A stretch of 9,872 nucleotides of DNA from Methanomassiliicoccales archaeon UBA147 (GTDB taxonomy: Archaea; Thermoplasmatota; Thermoplasmata; SG8-5). The stretch is from contig DAJR01000011.1 of the NCBI GenBank assembly GCA_002496385.1, positions 1 through 9,872 of the forward strand, written 5' to 3'. Numbering within the stretch: the stretch's first letter is position 1; every line of letters starts with the position of its first letter. This document shows positions 5,543 to 9,872 of the stretch, piece after piece. The position numbers and the translations under genes are program-made. The notes under the pieces were generated by a model. It searched no databases and had not been told where the DNA came from. It saw only the letters and a list, made by a program, of their open reading frames with translations.

Positions 5543-6094
5543 ATGCCGAGAAAACTGCCGAAGTACCTCAAGGAACGTGAGGTCAGGAAACTGCTGGAAT
5601 GCCCCAGCCGGGAGAAGCTGAGGGACCGCCTGATACTGCGGATACTGTACCGCTGCGGGCTGAGGGTCTCCGAGCTGACCGGCCTGAAGATAGAGGACAT
5701 AGATTTCGGCGACTCCTCGCTGACCGTGAGGGGCGGGAAGGGCAACAAGGACAGGCTGATACCGGTCGACCATCAGACCCTGGACATGATTGAATATTTC
5801 ATCGAGGACGCGACCTCAGGTTACCTGATACTCTCGGAGCGCAACGAGAAGCTTTCGACGAGACAGGTCGAGCGGTTGGTGGAGGACTACGGCAGGGAAG
5901 CGGGCCTGGAGCAGCGCATCCACCCCCACATGCTCAGGCATTCGTTCGCTGTGCATTGCCTGAAATCGGGAATGAACCTCAGGACGGTCCAGAAGATGCT
6001 GGGCCATTCCTCGCTCACGACGACGCAGATATACCTGGACATCACCGGGGAGGATGTCAAGCAGGACTATTTCGAGCACCCCCTCCCGGTCTAA
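5543..6094 (+). CDS. Tyrosine recombinase, single catalytic domain (Xer/integrase family)
   Basis: Predicted to cut and rejoin DNA at specific sites through a 3'-phosphotyrosine intermediate. All catalytic residues are present in a 183-residue protein: Arg41 (CGLRVSEL), Lys66 (GGKGNKDR), His129 and Arg132 (HPHMLRHS), His155 (MLGHSS) and nucleophile Tyr164 (TTTQIYLDI). The sequence GMNLRTVQKMLGHSSLTTTQIY is Xer-like; XerA/XerC/XerD, however, have about 280-300 residues with an N-terminal SAM-like core-binding domain. Here only about 10 residues precede the catalytic domain, and an in-frame TAG at 5525-5527 closes the frame upstream, so the N-terminal domain is truly absent. Short stand-alone versions occur in archaea, so this need not be a decayed gene. 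It lies beside the repeat array, which makes the repeats candidate targets; that is inference. No excisionase or phage genes are nearby. Confidence 0.92.
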   Translation: MPRKLPKYLKEREVRKLLECPSREKLRDRLILRILYRCGLRVSELTGLKIEDIDFGDSSLTVRGGKGNKDRLIPVDHQTLDMIEYFIEDATSGYLILSERNEKLSTRQVERLVEDYGREAGLEQRIHPHMLRHSFAVHCLKSGMNLRTVQKMLGHSSLTTTQIYLDITGEDVKQDYFEHPLPV

Positions 6095-6102
6095 CGCCAA
6101 TG

Positions 6103-6110
6103 TTAAATAT
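6103..6110 (+). promoter_or_regulatory. TATA-like box (TTAAATAT) for the deaminase gene
   Basis: Centred about 24-25 nt before ATG 6131, so transcription would begin at the ATG itself. No Shine-Dalgarno sequence is present (the preceding bases are GCATCACCC). This is the clearest candidate leaderless gene in the window. Confidence 0.5.
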
Positions 6111-6130
6111 TGTAAAGGCATGCATCACCC

Positions 6131-7420
6131 ATGGCCTCCGAAACCCTGGCCCTGAGGAACGGTTGGGTAGTCACCCAGAATCCGAAGCGGGAGATTGTCA
6201 AAGCGGATGTTCTAATCGAAAATGGCCGCATCGCCAGCATCGGAAAGGTGGGCAATGCCGACGAGACCATCGACGCAAAAGGCTGCGCCGTAATCCCGGG
6301 CCTCATCAATGCCCACACCCACATCTCCATGACGCTCATGCGGGGCATCGCCGACGATGTCAACCTGGAGAAATTCCTGGAGAAGACCTTCAGGGTGGAC
6401 GCGCTCCGCACCCCCGAGGATATAAAGGCAGGCGCCGAGCTGGGCGCAGTCGAGATGCTGAGGTCCGGCTGCACTTCCTTCGTTGACATGTATTACGGCC
6501 AGGATGTCATTGCCGAGGCAGTCGACGAATCAGGCATTCGCGGATTCCTTGGTTGGGTGGTTCTGGATGAAAAATTCACTACTCAGAAAGGCAGCCCGCT
6601 GAAGAATTGCGAGGCGTTCATAGACAAGCATTCCGGCAGGGAGAGGATTCACCCCCTGGTCGCACTGCAGGGGGTCTATGTCTGCTCCGAGGACACGCTC
6701 CTGGGAGCGAGGAAGCTGGCCGAGAAAAAGGACACGCTCCTGCATATCCATCTCTCAGAGACCAGGAAGGAGGTCTACGACCACCAGGCAAGCACCGGAA
6801 AGAGGCCGGGGGATTGGCTCTATGACATAGGGTTCCTGTCAGAAAGGTTGCTGGCGGCCCATTGCGCCTGGCTCACGATGGGCGAGATAAGGAAATTGGC
6901 GGAGCGCGGGGTCAGTGCGGCCCACTGCCCTGTGTCCAACATGAAGCTGGCCTCGGGATTTGAAGCACCGGTGCCGGAGATGCAGTCCAACGGAATCGCG
7001 GTCGGCCTGGGCACGGACGGATGCTCGTCCCAGAACAGGCTGGACATGTGGGGGGAGATGAAGACCTGCGCGCTTCTGCACAAGGTCCAGAGACTCGACG
7101 CGGCTGTGATGCCGGCCCAGCGGGTCTTTGATATGGCCACTATCGAAGGCGCCAGGGCGCTTAAGATAGAGAAGGAGTTGGGAAGCATCGAGGTGGGCAA
7201 GACAGCGGACATGGCCGTAATCGACCTCCGGCATCCCGCAATGGTTCCGACCTTCAGGGAGAACCTAATTTCCAACCTTGTATATTCCTGCCAGGGCGAT
7301 TGTGTGAGGGATACTCTGGTCAACGGAAAGCCAGTTGTCCTTGATGGCAAGTTCACCACCCTCGACAGGGACGCCGTCGTCGAAAGGGCGCAAATAATTG
7401 GTGAAAAGTTTTTTAATTAA
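6131..7420 (+). CDS. mtaD: S-adenosylhomocysteine / methylthioadenosine / 5'-deoxyadenosine deaminase (amidohydrolase)
   Basis: Predicted to deaminate adenosyl by-products of SAM-using enzymes (SAH, MTA or 5'-deoxyadenosine) to inosyl compounds in the cytosol, as TM0936 or methanogen DadD does. The 429-residue length is typical. Metal ligands of the TIM-barrel amidohydrolase fold are His62 and His64 (NAHTHIS), His207 (LHIHLSE) with Glu210, His244 (AAHCAWL) and Asp296 (GLGTDG). Small beta-sandwich pieces lie at both ends: an N-terminal IENGRIASIG and a C-terminal GSIEVGKTADMAVIDL. HCPVSNMKLASG (265-276) is the family's substrate loop. The segment after the catalytic Asp reads GCSSQN where homologues usually have GAASNN, a mild variation. 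Which adenosyl substrate is preferred cannot be told. The gene likely has its own promoter just after xer and ends in a T-run. Confidence 0.9.
   Translation: MASETLALRNGWVVTQNPKREIVKADVLIENGRIASIGKVGNADETIDAKGCAVIPGLINAHTHISMTLMRGIADDVNLEKFLEKTFRVDALRTPEDIKAGAELGAVEMLRSGCTSFVDMYYGQDVIAEAVDESGIRGFLGWVVLDEKFTTQKGSPLKNCEAFIDKHSGRERIHPLVALQGVYVCSEDTLLGARKLAEKKDTLLHIHLSETRKEVYDHQASTGKRPGDWLYDIGFLSERLLAAHCAWLTMGEIRKLAERGVSAAHCPVSNMKLASGFEAPVPEMQSNGIAVGLGTDGCSSQNRLDMWGEMKTCALLHKVQRLDAAVMPAQRVFDMATIEGARALKIEKELGSIEVGKTADMAVIDLRHPAMVPTFRENLISNLVYSCQGDCVRDTLVNGKPVVLDGKFTTLDRDAVVERAQIIGEKFFN
7409..7414 (+). terminator. Possible T-run terminator at the end of the deaminase gene
   Basis: Six Ts on the coding strand overlap the last codons before TAA 7418-7420, followed by AT-rich DNA. 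Archaeal RNA polymerase terminates at T-rich runs without a hairpin. A weak call, since the run encodes the Phe residues of the C-terminus. Confidence 0.3.
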
Positions 7421-7522
7421 TATATTACTTAACAAAACAACAATCGAAACATGATGTATTAAGTATTTCCACGCCGATGGCCCGCCGATATTGATCATGC
7501 CCGGGTAGGGAACTGTGAAACG

Positions 7523-7999
7523 ATGCCAATCAAGGAGAAGAAGCTTGTGGTGCTGGGTGATTCGGGCGTCGGGAAGACCGCGCTCATCCAGCGCTTCATC
7601 GGAGACGTGTTTTCTGAGGAATACCGGCCGACGGTCGGTGCCATGCCGTACAAGAAAACATTGGAAGTTAACGGCACCAGAGTGTCCTTGGTGATATGGG
7701 ATGTGGCCGGGCATATATTGAAGCTTCACCCGGCATTCGCCTCCGGGGCTCACGGGGCAATACTGGTCTGCGACCTGGCCAGGCAGGAGAGCTTCAACTC
7801 CGTTCTTGAATGGCACGATGTGATAAAGGCCAAGCTGGGCGACATCCCGGTGGTTGTGGCGGGGAACAAATCCGACATCGCGGGAGCGGACGAGTGCAAA
7901 GCCCTGCATGACGCCGGATACAGGGGGTACAGGACCAGTGCGAAAACCGGGGAGAATGTGGACAGACTCTTCAACGAATTAGTCAGGTCAATTTCATGA
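7523..7999 (+). CDS. Ras/Rab-like small GTPase
   Basis: A 158-residue stand-alone GTPase of eukaryotic-like Ras-superfamily form; role unknown, presumably a GTP-dependent switch. All five G motifs are visible: P-loop GDSGVGKT (12-19), switch-I Thr37 (EYRPTVGA), WDVAG (59-63), NKSD (115-118) and TSAK (138-141). His64 occupies the position of Ras Gln61, which positions the hydrolytic water, so turnover may differ or need a partner. There is no C-terminal cysteine motif for lipidation and no membrane segment. No GAP, GEF or roadblock gene is next to it. ATG 7523 is the only reasonable start before an in-frame TAA at 7460. Its 3' end overlaps convergent ubiX by 6 nt (7994-7999), so the two transcripts are antisense at their ends. 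Confidence 0.9.
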   Translation: MPIKEKKLVVLGDSGVGKTALIQRFIGDVFSEEYRPTVGAMPYKKTLEVNGTRVSLVIWDVAGHILKLHPAFASGAHGAILVCDLARQESFNSVLEWHDVIKAKLGDIPVVVAGNKSDIAGADECKALHDAGYRGYRTSAKTGENVDRLFNELVRSIS

Positions 8000-8563
8000 T
8001 TGGGTGCGCTGGCCCCACCTGGGTCCGAGGCTGTTCTCCAAGTCCAACAGGTCCATTATGCGGCCCACGATGAAATCAACCATGTCGGTGGCTGTTTCCG
8101 GCCTGCCGTAGAATCCGGGCATTGCCGGAAGGATGATCACGCCTTCCCTTGACAGTTTCAGCATGTTCTCAAGATGGATAGAGCTCAGGGGGGTTTCCCT
8201 GGGCACCAGTATCAGCTTCCGGCGCTCCTTCATGGCCACGGAAGCCGCCCTGGTGATGACGTTGTCCGATATCCCGCATGCTATCTTTCCGAGGGTCGCC
8301 ATCGAGCAAGGTACTATGACCATCGCATCGAACGCACGGCTGCCGGAGCAGATGCCGGCGTTCATGTCGCAGTTGCCGGCTGTCTCATGGGCGAGGTTCT
8401 CGAGGTCGGCAAAATCGAGGTCCGTTTCCTCTGCAATAAGTTCTTTCGCAGTGTCAGAGGCCACAAGGGTGACGCGGCACTGTTCGGCAAGTTCCTCCAT
8501 CAGCCTCACGGCGTACAGCGCGCCGGATGCCCCTGTAATTCCCACGACGATATCCATGGCCAT
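7994..8563 (-). CDS. ubiX: Flavin prenyltransferase UbiX
   Basis: Makes prenylated FMN from reduced FMN and dimethylallyl (pyro)phosphate, the cofactor of UbiD-type decarboxylases. The 189-residue protein has the UbiX fold and motifs: GITGASGALYAVRLMEEL at the N-terminus (FMN site), PCSMATLGKIACGISDNVITRA at 85-106, KLILVPRETPLSSIHLENML at 116-135 and PAMPGFYGRPET at 146-157. The start at 8563 shares one base with the stop of the upstream gene (TGATG), indicating translational coupling; ATG 8557 is an alternative. No ubiD is present in the window. In archaea UbiX/UbiD serve quinone-type or mevalonate-variant routes, but which one applies here cannot be seen. It ends convergent with the GTPase gene. 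Confidence 0.95.
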   Translation of the reverse strand: MAMDIVVGITGASGALYAVRLMEELAEQCRVTLVASDTAKELIAEETDLDFADLENLAHETAGNCDMNAGICSGSRAFDAMVIVPCSMATLGKIACGISDNVITRAASVAMKERRKLILVPRETPLSSIHLENMLKLSREGVIILPAMPGFYGRPETATDMVDFIVGRIMDLLDLENSLGPRWGQRTQS

Positions 8564-9276
8564 CAGTCCGTTATTATCTCGAATTTTGCGCCGTCGAACA
8601 GCAGCGGGTAATAGGAGCGGTCGTGGTTCGTCTTCCGCATCTTGAACACGCTCAGGAAGAGGTTGACGCGGCGGCTGCTCTTCTCCAGGTCGAGATGTAT
8701 TATCCCGTCAGCCAGGAAATCCTCGACGCCGAACATGCCGAAAAGTTGTTTGTCGGGGTCCAGCATCTCGGATATTATGAAAACGCTCATGTCCAGATCC
8801 CTGAGCCGTTCGAAGAAGAAGAATATGTCGCTCCGGGGATTGTTGAATGTGGCCAATGAATAAAGTGCAGCCAGCGAGTCCAGGACAAGTATGTCGCAGG
8901 AATATTTGGTCTTATAGGAGTCCACGGTCTGGATTATAGAGTCCACCCAATTCACTTCCTCGCCCACGGTCTTGGATTTGGTTTCCTTCCTCAGCCTGGT
9001 CATGTCTATGACCACGATGCCGGACTCGGAGAGCTCGCGGGGGTCCATGCCGAGTTTTATCATGTGCTCGAGAAGACTGACACGGGTCTGCTCCAGGGTC
9101 ACGTAGATGCCCCGTTTCTTCTTTATCTTGGCATTGTTGTAGAGGATGTAATACGCCAGAGTGGATTTCATGGTCCCGGCCCGTCCGCATATCAGGGTCA
9201 CGTACTTGTCCGGGATTCCGCCTTCCATCCGAGTGTCCAAATTGCCGATAAAAGTCCTTATCCTTCCTTCTGCCAT
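8563..9276 (-). CDS. KaiC-like RecA-superfamily ATPase
   Basis: A 237-residue single-domain ATPase of the KaiC/RecA family, common in archaea and mostly of unknown role (signalling or regulation). The N-terminus resembles the KaiC entry segment (LDTRMEGGIPDKYVTLICG). Walker A is GRAGTMKST (31-39), the strand RGIYVTLEQ (55-63) carries the putative catalytic Glu62, and Walker B is CDILVLDS (127-134). The tail FKMRKTNHDRSYYPLLFDG matches the KaiC-domain ending that contacts the neighbouring subunit. Only one domain exists, against two in cyanobacterial KaiC, so a circadian role is not implied. ATG 9276 is preferred because AGGTG lies 5 nt upstream; ATG 9291 is possible if the mRNA is leaderless. 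Its stop overlaps the ubiX start, so the two form one operon. Confidence 0.87.
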   Translation of the reverse strand: MAEGRIRTFIGNLDTRMEGGIPDKYVTLICGRAGTMKSTLAYYILYNNAKIKKKRGIYVTLEQTRVSLLEHMIKLGMDPRELSESGIVVIDMTRLRKETKSKTVGEEVNWVDSIIQTVDSYKTKYSCDILVLDSLAALYSLATFNNPRSDIFFFFERLRDLDMSVFIISEMLDPDKQLFGMFGVEDFLADGIIHLDLEKSSRRVNLFLSVFKMRKTNHDRSYYPLLFDGAKFEIITD

Positions 9277-9309
9277 GATTGCACCTGTCATCTATAAGGT
9301 GAAAGGCTC

Positions 9310-9317
9310 CTTATATG
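9310..9317 (-). promoter_or_regulatory. TATA-like box for the KaiC-like/ubiX operon
   Basis: On the minus strand CATATAAG is centred about 37 nt before ATG 9276. The predicted start near 9289 gives a short leader that still contains the AGGTG site. This favours ATG 9276, although ATG 9291 falls near the predicted start site. Confidence 0.5.
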
Positions 9318-9376
9318 ATTTTCTGTGATTTATGGCTGTGTAATGATTAAATGTTGAAAAATACACTGGGACATGG

Positions 9377-9541
9377 CTAGGTGGGCCAAAGCCAAGCGGC
9401 CATGGTGACGAGAACAGCTGAGCCTACGCACAGACCGACGACCGCCCACGGTGGTATCTTCGGGGATTTCTCGTCCTCGTCGTCGAAATATCTTATGAGA
9501 CCGGCTGCCGAGTGGAAGCCTTCTCCTTTTTTCTTTGCCAT
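9377..9541 (-). CDS. secG: Preprotein translocase subunit Sec61-beta
   Basis: A 54-residue protein, the small tail-anchored beta subunit of the SecYE(G)/Sec61 channel that exports proteins across the cytoplasmic membrane. It begins MAKKKGEGFHSAAGLIRYFD; this Ser/Gly-Leu-Ile-Arg-Tyr-Phe stretch is the archaeal Sec61-beta signature. An acidic linker (20-25) and KIPPW follow, then one membrane helix at about 32-52, ending WLWPT. Topology is N-in with a C-terminal anchor. GAGG 5 nt before ATG 9541 serves as ribosome binding site. The reading frame is easily missed because of its size and because longer meaningless frames overlap it on both strands. It is monocistronic with its own TATA box. About 85-100 nt separate it from the downstream KaiC-like gene on the same strand. 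Confidence 0.92.
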   Translation of the reverse strand: MAKKKGEGFHSAAGLIRYFDDEDEKSPKIPPWAVVGLCVGSAVLVTMAAWLWPT

Positions 9542-9570
9542 GAATCCTCAGATGACGATAATCCATTTGT

Positions 9571-9578
9571 TATATAAT
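9571..9578 (-). promoter_or_regulatory. TATA-like box for the Sec61-beta gene
   Basis: TATATAAT on plus reads ATTATATA on minus, centred about 33 nt before ATG 9541, predicting a leader of about 8 nt that begins near the GAGG site. The box is almost symmetrical and could also fire rightward. Confidence 0.5.
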
Positions 9579-9591
9579 CGTTTCGTTAAGG

Positions 9592-9663
9592 CATGCAACC
9601 GCCCCATGGCAAACTTCCAGCCCGATGCTAATGCCCGTTCTTTAGGGGATTATGGTTTGCATG
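9592..9663. other. Structured non-coding element upstream of the Sec61-beta gene
   Basis: CATGCAACC (9592-9600) pairs with GGTTTGCATG (9654-9663), nine pairs with one bulged T. CCCC at 9602-9605 can extend this with GGGG at 9645-9648. The interior contains CCGATGCTAATGCCCG and CTTTAGGGG, which by eye resemble the GATGCAACTC...CCCTTTAGGGG portion of the block at 66-98. It may be a degenerate TnpB-type end or a small RNA; the sequence does not decide. Positions 9664-9696 hold nothing recognisable. Confidence 0.35.
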
Positions 9664-9696
9664 AACGAAAAATGGCCGATGTGGTATTTTATGCAG

Positions 9697-9845
9697 AGGG
9701 GCTTTGCATGGAAAATGAGATTAAGGGTCTAGGGTCTTTGTTTACAGAATGGGATAAAGGGGCTAGGGTCTGCTGGCTGTCGTGAACAGCCAGCCAAAGC
9801 AAATGTAAACAACCCTAGACCCCAGACCCTAGACCCTGGACCCCA
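9697..9845 (+). repeat. Dispersed repeat module, copy B (34-bp unit, hairpin, heptamers), inverted relative to copy A
   Basis: In order: a degenerate unit (9697-9724) ending GATTAA; a 34-bp unit (9725-9758) matching the type-B unit of copy A at 32 of 34 positions; GGGGCTAGGG (9759-9768); the conserved 23-nt hairpin (9772-9794); then CCCTAGACCC-type C-rich heptamers to 9845. The same order is read on the minus strand of 5486-5248. Within copy B, GGGTCTAGGG...TTGTTTAC (9725-9745) and GTAAACAACCCTAGACCC (9805-9822) form an 18-bp inverted repeat interrupted by 3 nt, like terminal repeats of a miniature element. No ORF lies within it. Confidence 0.9.
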
Positions 9846-9852
9846 ACAATCA

Positions 9853-9872
9853 GTAAACTACCAGCCCCTAAA
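9853..9872 (-). mobile_element. Second copy of the TnpB-type right-end-like block, cut by the window edge
   Basis: The reverse complement of these 20 nt is identical to 91-110 (TTTAGGGGCTGGTAGTTTAC). Any tnpB gene belonging to it would lie beyond the right edge and read leftward. The match runs to the last base of the window, so the true repeat is probably longer. Confidence 0.45.

Noticed and set aside
7265..7909. 214-residue minus-strand frame
   Set aside because: Lies opposite the clear GTPase and the end of the deaminase gene; composition is that of an antisense shadow and no motif is seen.
8133..8645. 170-residue plus-strand frame
   Set aside because: Antisense to ubiX, which has complete family motifs.
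9381..9785. 134-residue plus-strand frame, or its internal start at 9606 (59 residues)
   Set aside because: The first part overlaps Sec61-beta in antisense and the last part runs through the 34-bp repeat and hairpin, whose unit length is not a multiple of three. The internal start follows a possible TATA box, but no family is recognisable.

Overview
The window looks like an archaeal chromosome segment, most probably from a euryarchaeal Thermoplasmata-type organism (lineage is an inference). The evidence is an archaeal/eukaryal-type aspartyl-tRNA synthetase, a Sec61-beta subunit of the translocon, a KaiC-like RecA-fold ATPase, a Ras-like GTPase, and A/T-rich TATA-like boxes about 20-30 nt before many starts. 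Several starts have no Shine-Dalgarno sequence (possible leaderless mRNAs), while others carry GAGG/AGGTG-type sites. Base composition is moderately GC-rich and even across the genes.

Layout. 1-239 holds no gene. It contains hairpins and a block resembling the right end of an IS200/IS605 (TnpB-type) element. 240-1698 is a minus-strand run: a pentameric ligand-gated ion channel homologue with signal peptide, a 56-residue small ORF and a 74-residue alpha/beta protein. A divergent intergenic region leads to a plus-strand run: aspS, a PAP2-family membrane phosphatase and a variant UDP-GlcNAc 2-epimerase. 5210-5542 is a dense repeat region: seven phased G-rich heptamers, a perfect 9-bp-stem hairpin, and an exact 68-bp tandem duplication made of alternating 34-bp units. 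Next come a single-domain tyrosine recombinase, an SAH/MTA/5'-deoxyadenosine deaminase and a Ras-like GTPase (all plus). Convergent to these on the minus strand are ubiX and a KaiC-like ATPase, coupled by a TGATG overlap, and Sec61-beta. 9592-9872 contains a structured element, a second, inverted copy of the repeat module, and the reverse complement of the TnpB-end-like block from the left edge.

How it fits together. The genes are mostly core metabolism or envelope genes: tRNA charging, isoprenoid-phosphate and nucleotide-sugar chemistry, SAM by-product recycling, prenylated-flavin synthesis and protein export. The PAP2/epimerase pair suggests surface glycan or lipid-linked sugar metabolism. 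The unusual part is the repeat family. Two copies of the module (heptamers, an identical 23-nt hairpin sequence, 34-bp units) lie in inverted orientation about 4.4 kb apart, one immediately upstream of the recombinase gene. The window edges also carry an exact 20-bp inverted repeat. This could be an undescribed miniature element or a substrate for inversion. No dedicated defence operon or CRISPR array is visible.
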